A program made the translations under genes and the position numbers. From NCBI GenBank assembly GCA_019623805.1, contig CP053680.1:4070001-4134000 (forward strand): DNA of 64,000 nt, written 5' to 3'. The notes under the pieces were generated by a model that saw nothing but the letters and a program-made list of their open reading frames with translations, searched no databases and had not been told where the DNA came from. Of this stretch, positions 53,221 to 62,040 are shown piece by piece; position 1 is the first letter of the stretch, and each line of letters begins with the position of its first letter. This DNA is from Gammaproteobacteria bacterium (ex Lamellibrachia satsuma) (GTDB lineage Bacteria > Pseudomonadota > Gammaproteobacteria > Chromatiales > Chromatiaceae).

Positions 53221-54552
53221 ATGGGGCGTCGTCGCCGTAAAAGACTACCGACAGAATCGGTAGAAGCCGAGATAGAATCCCTCAGCCATGACGGCAAGGG
53301 AGTCACTCACATCGAGGGCAAGGCTACCTTCATTTACGGCTCTCTGCCGGAAGAGAAGGTGCGCTTTCTCTATACCAACCAGCGTCGTAAATATGACGAG
53401 GGCCGGGTGGTTGAAGTGCTCACGCCCTCTCCGGATAGGGTGGAGGCGAAATGTGCACAGTTTGGTATCTGTGGGGGTTGTAGCCTCCAGCACCAGGCAT
53501 CCGAGGCACAGATTCACTCCAAGCAGCAGGCATTGCTGGATGCATTGAAACACATCGGAAAGGTCGAAACTGAGGAAATCCTACCGCCGTTGGTGGGGGA
53601 GTCACGCTGGGGCTATCGACGTAAAGCCAGGCTGGGTGTACGTCATGTACCCAAGAAGGGTGGCGTACTTGTGGGTTTCCGCGAGCGGGGTTCCTCTTTC
53701 GTTGCCGATATCGATACCTGTCACATCCTGCATCCGAAGGTGGGTGAACTGCTGCCAGCATTGAGCGAACTCATCGACGGACTCTCGATTCGCAGTCAAA
53801 TACCGCAGATCGAGGTGGCGATGGGAGATGAGACCTGCGTGTTGATCTTCCGGCTGTTGGAACCGCTGACCGAAGCGGACAGGCAGAAGCTGGAGGCCTT
53901 TGGCCCAGCCCACGATGTGGTGATCTATCAACAGGAGGGGGGGTTGGATACCGTCAAGCCGCTCTTGGGGATTCCTGCCGAACTTAACTACCGTTTGCCT
54001 GACTACGACCTGACACTCAATTTTCTACCCAACGACTTCACCCAAGTCAATACTGATATTAACCGCCAGATGGTCCGCCGCGCGGTAGATATGCTTGAGC
54101 TCACCGGAGATGATCGTGTGCTCGATCTGTTTTGTGGATTGGGTAATTTTACCCTGCCGCTGGCCCGTGAGGCCGGAGAGGTGGCAGGCGTGGAGGGAGA
54201 CGCCGGTCTGGTGGCGAGAGCGCGGGAAAATGCTGAACGTAATAATATCAACAATGCGCGCTTTTTCACTGCCAACCTCTATGAAACACTTGAGGCTGAA
54301 CCCTGGCTGCTCGAACGTTTCAATAAAGCGCTGCTGGATCCGCCTCGCAGTGGAGCCCAGGAGATGCTGGTACATCTACCAAAACTGGGTGTAGAGCGTA
54401 TTGTCTACATCTCCTGCTATCCTGGTACTCTGGCCCGTGACGCCGGCATCCTGGTTCATGAGCACGGCTACCGATTGCTGAGCGCAGGCGTGATGGACAT
54501 GTTCCCTCATACCGCTCATGTCGAGTCGATCGCACTATTCGAGAAGAGTTGA
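53221..54552 (+). CDS. rlmD: 23S rRNA (uracil-1939-C5)-methyltransferase RlmD
   Basis: RlmD (443 aa) methylates U1939 of 23S rRNA. An N-terminal TRAM domain (~10-65) is followed by the iron-sulfur ligands in CAQFGICGGCSLQHQ (~77-91). The SAM site VLDLFCGLGNFTLPLA is at ~301-316, and the catalytic cysteine is in YISCYPGTLARD (~397-408). AGGA at 53209 is 8 nt from ATG 53221 and only 2 nt from ATG 53215, so the second is chosen. It is followed at once by the CYTH gene. Confidence 0.96.
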   Translation: MGRRRRKRLPTESVEAEIESLSHDGKGVTHIEGKATFIYGSLPEEKVRFLYTNQRRKYDEGRVVEVLTPSPDRVEAKCAQFGICGGCSLQHQASEAQIHSKQQALLDALKHIGKVETEEILPPLVGESRWGYRRKARLGVRHVPKKGGVLVGFRERGSSFVADIDTCHILHPKVGELLPALSELIDGLSIRSQIPQIEVAMGDETCVLIFRLLEPLTEADRQKLEAFGPAHDVVIYQQEGGLDTVKPLLGIPAELNYRLPDYDLTLNFLPNDFTQVNTDINRQMVRRAVDMLELTGDDRVLDLFCGLGNFTLPLAREAGEVAGVEGDAGLVARARENAERNNINNARFFTANLYETLEAEPWLLERFNKALLDPPRSGAQEMLVHLPKLGVERIVYISCYPGTLARDAGILVHEHGYRLLSAGVMDMFPHTAHVESIALFEKS

Positions 54553-54555
54553 TAA

Positions 54556-55023
54556 ATGCCTGTTGAAATCGAGCGTAAGTATTTGGTTGTAAACGATAAA
54601 TGGAAGTTGCATGTTGAATCTGAAGCGACCCTGAAACAGGGTTACCTGGCAACACTGCCCAATGCCAGCATCCGGGTTCGCGTGGCCAAGGGAAGCGCGC
54701 ATCTGAATATTAAAAGCGTCACATTGGGCATCAGCCGTAGCGAGTATGAGTACGAGATCCCCCTGGAAGAGGGCGAGGAGATTCTGGCCAACCTTACCGT
54801 CGGCCCGATCATCGATAAAGTGCGTTACAAGGTGCGCTGTGGCAACCATATCTGGGATCTTGATCTCTTCCACGGGGACAATGAAGGACTGATTGTTGCC
54901 GAAGTGGAGCTGGATGCCGTGGATGAAACTTTCGAAATGCCGGAATGGGCTGGGGAGGAGGTGTCAGGCGACCCTAAATATTACAACGCCAGCCTGGTCA
55001 AGCGGCCATACTGCGACTGGTGA
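54556..55023 (+). CDS. CYTH-domain protein (triphosphate tunnel metalloenzyme)
   Basis: A 155-residue CYTH protein. It opens with the signature PVEIERKYLV (the ExExK motif), then LKQGYLA, ASIRVRV, KYRVR-like VRYKVRCGNHIWDLDLF and a LIVAEVELD strand, the acidic and basic residues that line the tunnel. Short bacterial members hydrolyse inorganic triphosphate, so tripolyphosphatase is the best guess. It is 3 bp after rlmD and probably cotranscribed. Confidence 0.92.
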   Translation: MPVEIERKYLVVNDKWKLHVESEATLKQGYLATLPNASIRVRVAKGSAHLNIKSVTLGISRSEYEYEIPLEEGEEILANLTVGPIIDKVRYKVRCGNHIWDLDLFHGDNEGLIVAEVELDAVDETFEMPEWAGEEVSGDPKYYNASLVKRPYCDW

Positions 55024-55041
55024 TGTAACACCCGATTAAAC

Positions 55042-55126
55042 AGGCCTGATCAAGCGCAGCGGATCGGGCATTATTCAGGTGGCAGATCAGACGCGTTTGC
55101 CGGTTCCGCTGCGCTTGAACCGGCCT
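55042..55126. repeat. Palindromic repeat AGGCC..TCAAGCGCAGCGGA, simple copy
   Basis: Arms 55042-55063 and 55105-55126 are complementary at all but about three positions (AGGCCTGATCAAGCGCAGCGGA against AGGCCGGTTCAAGCGCAGCGGA). The interior differs from the copy at 49204, which carries an extra palindrome. Confidence 0.8.
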
Positions 55127-55158
55127 ACTTCAGTTCAGTGCTTCGCCCAGAACTTTTT

Positions 55159-56679
55159 ATGATCTTATCCCGAATCTTCACACTCTCTCTGCTGATACTG
55201 ACCGCCTGCAGCCAGCCACCAGACACCCAAATCCTGCGCATGGGGCTTGCAAATGCACCGCTCAACCTCGACCCACGTTTTGCAACGGATGCGGCGTCAG
55301 AACGAATCAATCGGCTGCTCTATCAACGACTGGTTGAATTCGACGATCAGAGCCTGCCGGTAGCGGGCATTGCTGATTGGGAGACCTTGTCGCCTACTCA
55401 CTACCGTTTTCGCCTGCGCCAACCCACTTCCCGCTTCACCCATGAAAAATTGCTGGATGCTGCTGATGTGGTGGCAACCTACCAATTCGTACTCGACCCG
55501 CAGAATACCTCACCCCACCGGAGTGCTCTGGAGTTGATTGAGGATGTAACACAGGTCGATCAACAGACCCTGGACTTTCATCTCAAACGGTCTGATCCAC
55601 TCTTTCCTGCCTACCTGGTACTGGCAATACAGCCTGCCGATCTGTTGGCTTCCGGACATCCATTCCATGAACAACCTGTCGGCAGTGGGCCGTTCCGTTA
55701 TGTTGATCATTCCAAACCTGGACATCTACTGTTGGAACGACATCGTGATGGACAGAAAGTTGAGTTTATCGAAGTGAAAAACCCCACCGTCAGAACATTG
55801 AAATTGTTGCGGGGAGAGATCGATCTATTACAAAACGATCTCGCGCCCGAGTTGGTTGGTTTTCTGCGCTCCCGTAAAGAGGTAGCGGTGGCAAACAGAC
55901 CGGGCAGTAACTTCTCCTATATTGGGTTTAATATGGAGGATCCCGCCACCGGAAATCCTCTGGTGCGCAGGGCTATCGCCCACGCCATTGATCGGAAAAC
56001 AATTATCAGCCAGGTGCTGAATGATGCTGCGCACCCTGCGCTCGCGATTTTTCCGTCGGAGCATTGGGCCGGCGCAAAAGACCTCGAATCATATGACTAC
56101 TCACCGCAACTGGCGCGCAGTCTATTGGCAGAAGCTGGCTATGATGCTGGACATCCACTGAAACTGGTCTACAAGACATCAAGTGATCCTTTTCGTATCC
56201 GGCTCGCCACAATCATTCAGAGTCAATTGAAGCGGGTGGACATAGAGGTGGATCTGCGCAGTTACGATTGGGGGACCTTTTTTGGAGACATCAAAGCGGG
56301 GCGATTTCAGATCTACAGTCTGGCTTGGGTGGGTATTCGGACACCGGATATCTTTCGTTATATTTTTGCCAGTGACTCTCTGCCACCCAAGGGCGCAAAC
56401 AGGGGGCGTTACTCCAGTTCTGAAGTGGATCGTCTGTTGAAAGAGGTGGAGCAGGCCAAAACCCTAGCCGAACAAGCAAACCTCTATCGGCAGTTGCAGG
56501 TGATATTGCAACAGGATCTGCCCTATATTCCACTCTGGTATGAGGACCAACTCTTTGCCGCCCGCCGGACAGTGACGGGTTACCAACTGATGACGGATGG
56601 TAACTACGATGGATTGGAGCAGGTAGTATTGATGAACAAACGGGAGATTCCAGATGCCGAAACGAATGCTGCGTATTGA
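55159..56679 (+). CDS. Peptide ABC transporter substrate-binding lipoprotein
   Basis: A 506-residue family 5 extracellular solute-binding protein (DppA/OppA/SapA type). Signal and lipobox are MILSRIFTLSLLILTAC (Cys17). Typical stretches: NLDPRFATDAASERINRLLYQRLVEFD, VGSGPFRYV, NFSYIGFNMEDP and NPLVRRAIAHAIDRKTII. ATG 55159 gives a clean signal; a GTG at 55138 adds charged residues before it. Two permease genes follow 460 bp later. The ATPase subunits are not in the window. Confidence 0.93.
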   Translation: MILSRIFTLSLLILTACSQPPDTQILRMGLANAPLNLDPRFATDAASERINRLLYQRLVEFDDQSLPVAGIADWETLSPTHYRFRLRQPTSRFTHEKLLDAADVVATYQFVLDPQNTSPHRSALELIEDVTQVDQQTLDFHLKRSDPLFPAYLVLAIQPADLLASGHPFHEQPVGSGPFRYVDHSKPGHLLLERHRDGQKVEFIEVKNPTVRTLKLLRGEIDLLQNDLAPELVGFLRSRKEVAVANRPGSNFSYIGFNMEDPATGNPLVRRAIAHAIDRKTIISQVLNDAAHPALAIFPSEHWAGAKDLESYDYSPQLARSLLAEAGYDAGHPLKLVYKTSSDPFRIRLATIIQSQLKRVDIEVDLRSYDWGTFFGDIKAGRFQIYSLAWVGIRTPDIFRYIFASDSLPPKGANRGRYSSSEVDRLLKEVEQAKTLAEQANLYRQLQVILQQDLPYIPLWYEDQLFAARRTVTGYQLMTDGNYDGLEQVVLMNKREIPDAETNAAY

Positions 56680-57136
56680 TATCTCCCAGCAAAAATTAGC
56701 GCTGTTGGAAGATGGTAACCCCTTGCTCAATTATCCGGTCGCAACCGGCAGAAACGGCGCAGGTGAACAGTCGGGATCAGGTTGTACGCCGAGAGGGCTA
56801 CACAAGATCCGCCTAAAAATTGGCAGCGGTTGTCCTGAAAACTCCGTCTTTGTCGGCCGGCGGGCAACCGGTGAGATCTATTCCCCAGCGCTTGCCGAAA
56901 AACACCCTGCGCGGGACTGGATACTCACCCGCATCCTCTGGCTGACGGGACTGGAATCTGGCCGGAATCGTGGGGGAAGTGTGGATAGCCTGCGCCGTTA
57001 TATCTATATCCACGGCAGTCCCGACAGTGAACCCTTCGGTGTGCCCGTCTCCCACGGCTGCATCCGCATGCGCAACCATGATCTGCTGGATCTGTTTGAG
57101 CAGGTTGAAACCAACATGTTGGTAGAGATTCGGTAA
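56654..57136 (+). CDS. L,D-transpeptidase (YkuD family) inside the transporter operon
   Basis: A 160-residue YkuD domain with the catalytic HGSPDSEPFG...SHGCIRMRN motif (His and Cys at ~115 and ~135). YkuD enzymes cross-link or anchor peptidoglycan by L,D-peptide bonds. No signal peptide or membrane segment is visible, which is odd for a periplasmic enzyme. The opening MPKRMLRIDISQQKLALLEDG is already the first strands of the domain. The gene overlaps the binding-protein gene by 26 bp and ends 5 bp before the first permease, so it is locked into the operon. Confidence 0.92.
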   Translation: MPKRMLRIDISQQKLALLEDGNPLLNYPVATGRNGAGEQSGSGCTPRGLHKIRLKIGSGCPENSVFVGRRATGEIYSPALAEKHPARDWILTRILWLTGLESGRNRGGSVDSLRRYIYIHGSPDSEPFGVPVSHGCIRMRNHDLLDLFEQVETNMLVEIR

Positions 57137-57141
57137 GACGG

Positions 57142-58071
57142 ATGGCAGACTTTTTACTCTCACGTTTAGTCAGTGCCCTGGTCGTTATACTGGGAGTGGC
57201 GACCCTGGTATTTCTGCTGATCCACATGGTGCCGGGGGATCCCGTTGATGTCATGCTGGGCGAATCGGCCCGTGCCACTGACAGAGAGGCGCTGCGAATT
57301 GCGCTTGGTCTGAATCTGCCTGTCAGCGAACAACTACTCGTCTATTTTTCCAACCTTGCGCATCTGGATCTGGGACGCTCTCTCTATTCCAACCTGCCTG
57401 TCAGCCAGGTTCTGGCAGAACGTATTCCCGCCACCCTGGAATTGGCTGGGGCATCACTGTTGTGTGCAGTGCTGATCGCCACTCCCCTCGGCATTATGGC
57501 AGCGGTGAGGCGGGGGGAGGCCTGGGATTGGGGTGCCATGGGATTCTCCATGCTGGGGGTCTCCATTCCCAATTTCTGGCTGGGTCCCATGCTGATCCTT
57601 CTCTTCTCTCTCTGGCTTGGCTGGACGCCAGTGAGTGGACGCGACTCTCTTGCCGGTCTGATTCTGCCCGCCATTACTCTGGGATCTGCTTTTGCCGCAA
57701 TTCTCGCCCGCATGATCAGGAGCAGCCTGCTCGAGGTGCTGGGTGAGGACTATGTACGCACAGCCCGTGCGAAGGGTTTGTCTGAACGGGGCGTGGTCTT
57801 GCGTCATGCGATGCGCAACGCCTGGCTGCCGGTAATCACCTTGCTGGGGCTGCAGCTGGGTGCCCTGCTTGGCGGTGCCGTGGTGACTGAGATCGTCTTC
57901 GACTGGCCTGGTGTCGGCTCATTGATGATCGACTCGATCCAGAAAAGGGATTTTCCCGTGGTGCAGGGATGTGTGCTCTTTATCAGTCTGGTCTATGTAC
58001 TGGTGAACACCCTGACGGATATCGTCTACGGACTTGTTGATCCCCGTATTCGCCTTGGTGGATCGCGGTAA
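57142..58071 (+). CDS. Peptide ABC transporter permease, DppB type
   Basis: A 309-residue inner-membrane permease with six helices. Signature stretches are FLLIHMVPGDPVDVMLGE near 25-42, the EAA loop DYVRTARAKGLSERGVVLRHAMRNAWLPV (~204-232) that docks the ATPase, and EIVFDWPGVGSLM. Transport of oligopeptides is inferred from the family. Its neighbours, a YkuD enzyme and NagZ nearby, make murein peptides a possible substrate. The stop overlaps the next ATG by 1 nt. Confidence 0.94.
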   Translation: MADFLLSRLVSALVVILGVATLVFLLIHMVPGDPVDVMLGESARATDREALRIALGLNLPVSEQLLVYFSNLAHLDLGRSLYSNLPVSQVLAERIPATLELAGASLLCAVLIATPLGIMAAVRRGEAWDWGAMGFSMLGVSIPNFWLGPMLILLFSLWLGWTPVSGRDSLAGLILPAITLGSAFAAILARMIRSSLLEVLGEDYVRTARAKGLSERGVVLRHAMRNAWLPVITLLGLQLGALLGGAVVTEIVFDWPGVGSLMIDSIQKRDFPVVQGCVLFISLVYVLVNTLTDIVYGLVDPRIRLGGSR

Positions 58072-58877
58072 TGCGTCTCTGGTTCCCGGTCAGCATACTA
58101 CTCATCTGGCTCATCATGGTGATCCTGAATCCACTCTTGACCCAGTCGGCAAATCTTATCGACCTTGAACAAATCCTTGCTCCGCCGGGCAGTGACAGTC
58201 TGCTTGGTTTTGATGACTTGGGACGGCCAATCCTCGAACGATTGATCGCGGGTGCCAGAACATCTTTTCTCATCGCTTTCGGAGTCGTGGTGATCTCCGC
58301 TCTGCTGGGTACTACGCTTGGATTGATCGCCGGCTACAAAGGTGGCTATTGGGATCTTTTTCTGGTGCGCGTGATCGATATCTTTCTTGCCTTTCCCGGT
58401 ATCCTGCTGGCAATTGCCCTTGCTGGGGTGATGGGACCGGGTCTCGACAATCTGGTGATTGCGCTTTCCGCTGTCGGTTGGGTGGGTTATGCACGCCTGA
58501 CACGGGCTCAGACGTTATCTCTCAAACATCGGGATCATGTGCAGGCAGCGGTGGCGCTGGGCAGCAGTTCCAGGGTAATCATGTTCAGACATCTGTTACC
58601 GTTGATTGCCGCGCCACTGATTGTAGAGGCAACCTTCGGTATCGCGGGTATGGTTATTGCCGAGGCCGGATTATCCTTTCTGGGGTTGGGTATTCAGCCA
58701 CCGGAAGCCTCTTGGGGCAGTATGATCCGCGATGGTGCCGGTTATATGTTGATGGCACCACATATGGTGTTGGCGCCAGGTTTGGCAATCATGCTGGTTG
58801 TGCTGACGCTGAACCTGCTGGGTGATCTTCTGCGTGATAAATTGGATATTCGTCTTACTGAACAAAAAAAGTTGTGA
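58071..58877 (+). CDS. Peptide ABC transporter permease, DppC type
   Basis: A 268-residue partner permease. The DppC-type signature LLGFDDLGRPILERLIAGARTSFLIAF is at ~43-69. The EAA loop KHRDHVQAAVALGSSSRVIMFRHLLPLIAAPLIVE is at ~152-186, followed by EAGLSFLGLGIQPPEASWGSMI. It forms a heterodimer with the DppB-type protein. The last 23 bp overlap tail-to-tail with the FliL-like gene on the other strand. Confidence 0.94.
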   Translation: MRLWFPVSILLIWLIMVILNPLLTQSANLIDLEQILAPPGSDSLLGFDDLGRPILERLIAGARTSFLIAFGVVVISALLGTTLGLIAGYKGGYWDLFLVRVIDIFLAFPGILLAIALAGVMGPGLDNLVIALSAVGWVGYARLTRAQTLSLKHRDHVQAAVALGSSSRVIMFRHLLPLIAAPLIVEATFGIAGMVIAEAGLSFLGLGIQPPEASWGSMIRDGAGYMLMAPHMVLAPGLAIMLVVLTLNLLGDLLRDKLDIRLTEQKKL

Positions 58878-59244
58878 AATAGAGCGCCTTCAGACTGTCT
58901 TTTCCAGCAAGATCCTTCATCAGGGTGCTGACAGCTTCCATTGCCTGCTTGCGGAGCGCTTCCTTGCCGTCCGGTGTCTTGATCTTTTTTCCATCCTGTT
59001 CAGAGAGCAACATAAGCAGTGTATGGCGAATAGCCGGCCCGTGAAGTTTCAGTTGTTCCAGAAATTCATCATCTTTCGTCATTAACTGGATATCGCAGCG
59101 GGCGTACTTACCCCCGCTGGCAAGATTAACCACAAGAGAGGGTTTGATTTCGTAGTAGCTGATTGTGGGGGGCGCCTCATCTTCAGCCCAAGCCAAACTG
59201 GAAAACAACAACAGTGACAACAGCAGAACACTGATCTGGCGCAT
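58855..59244 (-). CDS. FliL-like exported protein
   Basis: A 129-residue protein with a cleavable-looking signal (SVLLLSLLLFSSLAWA, ~5-20) followed by a FliL domain: SYYEIKPSLVVNLASGGKYARCDIQLMTKDDE, then AIRHTLLMLLSEQDGKKIKTPDGKEALRKQAM. True FliL is anchored by an N-terminal helix in the flagellar motor. This copy stands alone with no flagellar genes near and may be periplasmic. It overlaps the permease gene tail-to-tail by 23 bp and is divergent from nagZ. Confidence 0.85.
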   Translation of the reverse strand: MRQISVLLLSLLLFSSLAWAEDEAPPTISYYEIKPSLVVNLASGGKYARCDIQLMTKDDEFLEQLKLHGPAIRHTLLMLLSEQDGKKIKTPDGKEALRKQAMEAVSTLMKDLAGKDSLKALYFTTFFVQ

Positions 59245-59370
59245 GGTAGTTACCCTTTCCTCATCTTGACAGTCTATAAAACGGACGATTTCAATCGCAT
59301 ATTGTTTTCCCTTGATGATCTTTGCGGCATACTGCGGAAAAAGTTGAATGGAATTTGCCTGAATAACATT

Positions 59371-60420
59371 ATGAGCCTTGGTCCTGTCATGCTCGATCTG
59401 AGTGGTGGATCGCTATCTCCCGAAGATCGCGAACGTCTGCTGCATCCGGCTACTGGAGGGGTAATTCTTTTCACCAGGAATTTCGAAACTCCCGGGCAGT
59501 TGCTCGAACTGACCTCTGAGATCCATGCCTTGCGGGAACCTCACCTGTTGATCTCCGTGGATCATGAGGGCGGGAGGGTACAACGCTTTCGTGACGGCTT
59601 TACCCATCTGCCACCGTTGGCCTGGTATGGCGAGCAATATACCCTCAACAGAAAGAGGGGGCTGAAGCTGGCGGGGCAGGGTGGCTGGCTGATGGCGGCT
59701 GAATTGCGTGCAGCCGGTGTCGATTTCAGCTTTGCGCCGGTGCTTGATCTGGGTTTAGGAATTAGTCAGGTGATCGGTGATCGGGCCTTTTCAGCGGAAC
59801 CTGAGATTGTGGCACAACTTTCCCAGTCCTGGATTTACGGTGCACGTGAGGCAGGAATGGCCTCAGTGGGCAAACACTTTCCCGGTCATGGTGGTGTGGA
59901 GGCTGACTCTCATCTGGCATTACCCATCGACAATCGTCGTTTGGAGGATATTCAAATGGGAGACCTTCGGCCTTTTGAAAGGATGATCCACTTCGGCTTG
60001 GAAGCCATCATGCCGGCGCATGTAATCTATGACCGGGTTGATAGTGAGTTGGCGGGTTTCTCCTCATTTTGGCTGCAGGATGTGTTGCGAAAAAGGCTCG
60101 CATTTCAGGGGGTTATATTCAGTGATGACTTGAGTATGGCGGCAGCAGAAAATGCGGGCAGCTATGCTGATAGGGCGCTTGCAGCGTTACAGGCTGGCTG
60201 CGACATGGTTCTGGTCTGCAACAATCAGGATGCCGCTGCCGAAGTACTCGACTCCTTAAAGGAGTACAATGATCCGGCAGCTCATCTCAGGTTGATACGC
60301 ATGCATGGCCGCGGCCATTTCAGTCGACAGGAACTGCATATGGACCCGCGCTGGATCAATGCCGTGGAATCGCTGTCGGCAGTGGAGGCGGACACCACAC
60401 TCAACCTGGATTTGGGGTGA
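59371..60420 (+). CDS. nagZ: Beta-N-acetylhexosaminidase NagZ
   Basis: NagZ (349 aa) is a family 3 glycosidase that removes GlcNAc from anhydromuropeptides during cell-wall recycling in the cytoplasm. Motifs: MLDLSGGSLSPEDRERLLHP, LISVDHEGGRVQRFR (~63-77), the catalytic-loop GKHFPGHGGVEADSHLALP (~168-186) and IFSDDLSMAAA with the nucleophile Asp. ATG 59371 begins the conserved region; the frame is open further up without a ribosome site. It overlaps or abuts hpt. Confidence 0.95.
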   Translation: MSLGPVMLDLSGGSLSPEDRERLLHPATGGVILFTRNFETPGQLLELTSEIHALREPHLLISVDHEGGRVQRFRDGFTHLPPLAWYGEQYTLNRKRGLKLAGQGGWLMAAELRAAGVDFSFAPVLDLGLGISQVIGDRAFSAEPEIVAQLSQSWIYGAREAGMASVGKHFPGHGGVEADSHLALPIDNRRLEDIQMGDLRPFERMIHFGLEAIMPAHVIYDRVDSELAGFSSFWLQDVLRKRLAFQGVIFSDDLSMAAAENAGSYADRALAALQAGCDMVLVCNNQDAAAEVLDSLKEYNDPAAHLRLIRMHGRGHFSRQELHMDPRWINAVESLSAVEADTTLNLDLG

Positions 60421-60434
60421 AACCGGAGAGAATA

Positions 60435-60983
60435 ATGGCAATTACTCAGAAACAGGCTGCTGAGGTCATGCAAACTGCTGATCTGCTTCATTCCCAGGAG
60501 GCAGTAGAGCAGGCGCTCGACAGAATGGCGGTTGAGATCACCGGCAAGCTGGCAGGCGAAGATCCGGTGGTGCTCTGTGTGCTGAACGGGGCGCTGATCC
60601 CCATGGGACATCTATTGACCCGTCTGACATTTCCGCTACGCCAGGATTATATCCATGCCACACGATACGGGGCTGAAACAACAGGGACCCAACTCGAATG
60701 GATTGGCCACCCCAGCACCTCCTTGAAAGGGGAAACAGTCTTGGTCATTGACGATATTCTGGATGAGGGAATCACCTTGGCAGCAATTGAGGATGCATGC
60801 CGGGAAGCGGGTGCTCGAAGCGTTTATACCGCTGTCCTGGTGGAGAAAGTGCGGGTTAGGAATAGCACTATTCAGGCTGACTTCACTGGCCTGAAGGTAG
60901 AAGACCGTTACGTCTTTGGTTACGGAATGGATTATAAGGGTTATCTGCGCAATGTCGCGGGCATCTACGCGGTCGCAAAGTAG
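60435..60983 (+). CDS. hpt: Hypoxanthine-guanine phosphoribosyltransferase
   Basis: A 182-residue purine salvage enzyme converting hypoxanthine or guanine and PRPP to IMP or GMP. The PRPP loop VLVIDDILDEGITLAA is at ~98-113; VLNGALIPMGHLL is the PPi loop and YVFGYGMDYKGYLRN lies near the end. GGAGAG upstream supports ATG 60435 over the GTG at 60417, which overlaps nagZ. Hypoxanthine from the methylthioinosine phosphorylase encoded at 62767 would be its substrate. Confidence 0.94.
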   Translation: MAITQKQAAEVMQTADLLHSQEAVEQALDRMAVEITGKLAGEDPVVLCVLNGALIPMGHLLTRLTFPLRQDYIHATRYGAETTGTQLEWIGHPSTSLKGETVLVIDDILDEGITLAAIEDACREAGARSVYTAVLVEKVRVRNSTIQADFTGLKVEDRYVFGYGMDYKGYLRNVAGIYAVAK

Positions 60984-61261
60984 CCTGTTGATCTGAACAT
61001 ATTCAAACAAAGCAAGGGTTTTCCCTTGAGCAGTCATTACCCGATAAGGGTTAACCCCCTAAAAAAATAAAAAAAATCCAATAAAATTAGTAGCCTATTG
61101 CCATTTTTCTGAAATTGGTCCAAGATCCCTATATCAGGAACAACCTGGCCCAGATCAGGAATCCAGAGTTCATATTGGCGGATAATGCCGCTGTTAAAGT
61201 TTGAGCGAGATTCCCCTCCGGAGGATTCGCGCCTGTCAGAAAATTCAGGAGGTATGGAGAA

Positions 61262-61705
61262 GTGTCCATTAAAACCCTTAAAGCACGTCATGCAGAGTTG
61301 CATGAGATGATCAGTGACCTGCGGGCTATGATGACCAAGGATCAGTTGAAGATTCGACCCAATGCAAAAACCGCATACCAGCTGATATGCGATCTATCAG
61401 CGAAAATGAAAGACCATATGGCAGATCAGGATCAGGGAATCTACCCTGAGCTGCTGACGCATGAAGATCCCAAGCTGAAATCCATGGCATGGGGCTTCCT
61501 CAATGGTCAGAAGCCCATGCGTAAGCAGTTTGACGATTACCATCAGAAATGGTTGAAGAATTGCGACTTCAACTTTACTGATGACTTTATTGCCGACACC
61601 TTCGAAATATTCGATATGGTGGATGAGCGCATTGAACGTGAGCAATCCGTTTTGTTACCTACGCTCGAATCCAACGGCATTTACGGTCAGGCTGCCGCGC
61701 AGTAA
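61262..61705 (+). CDS. Hemerythrin HHE-domain protein
   Basis: A 147-residue four-helix hemerythrin-type protein. Candidate di-iron ligands are in TLKARHAELHEMI (H9, H13 region), AKMKDHMADQDQGIYPEL (~47-64), YHQKWLK and the C-terminal EREQSVLLPTL. It differs from the bacteriohemerythrin at 34943 and belongs to the more diverse HHE group, whose roles include O2, NO or iron handling. The start is GTG 61262, with AGGAGG 7 bp or so upstream; the nearer ATG at 61255 is out of frame. Confidence 0.85.
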   Translation: MSIKTLKARHAELHEMISDLRAMMTKDQLKIRPNAKTAYQLICDLSAKMKDHMADQDQGIYPELLTHEDPKLKSMAWGFLNGQKPMRKQFDDYHQKWLKNCDFNFTDDFIADTFEIFDMVDERIEREQSVLLPTLESNGIYGQAAAQ

Positions 61706-61727
61706 CACACTCGCAATTGCCGATCAT

Positions 61728-61750
61728 AAAGGGGCTTCGGCCCCTTTTTT
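61728..61750 (+). terminator. Rho-independent terminator of the hemerythrin gene
   Basis: AAAGGGGC-TTCG-GCCCCTTTTTT: a stable stem with a UUCG tetraloop and a run of six T. Confidence 0.93.
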
Positions 61751-61764
61751 GTTTTGAGCATCTG

Positions 61765-61830
61765 GTAGGGTGCACCGTGCGCACAAGAATAAGCAGCTTC
61801 AGCAATCATGGTGCGCCCAGCGCACCCTAC
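61765..61830. repeat. Complete copy of the GTAGGGTGCGC palindromic repeat
   Basis: Left arm GTAGGGTGCACCGTGCGCACA (61765-61785) and right arm GGTGCGCCCAGCGCACCCTAC (61810-61830). The loop AGAATAAGCAGCTTCAGCAA nearly equals that at 23721. The remaining ~210 bp to the peroxiredoxin start are AT-rich and hold its promoter; no other structure was seen. Confidence 0.8.
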
Positions 61831-62040
61831 GTTTGTCAATATTTCCTGATCCTCAGATGGATACAATAGGCCTTAGGTGAGGCATTCTATGCCGATAGTT
61901 TTTATTAATCGCTGACTTTAATTTATTCTTATTCTAATTCCTGACAAAAACACTTAAGATTTCGTGCAACTTCAGGGACTGGCTCCACTGAATTTTATTA
62001 CAGGACATCTGTCCAGACATTCCATTAAAGAGGTAAACAA

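Noticed and set aside
60984..61261. Possible small RNA between hpt and the hemerythrin gene
   Set aside because: AAGGG-TTTT-CCCTT and AGGGTTAACCC hairpins are present, but there is no promoter-terminator pair that defines an RNA gene.
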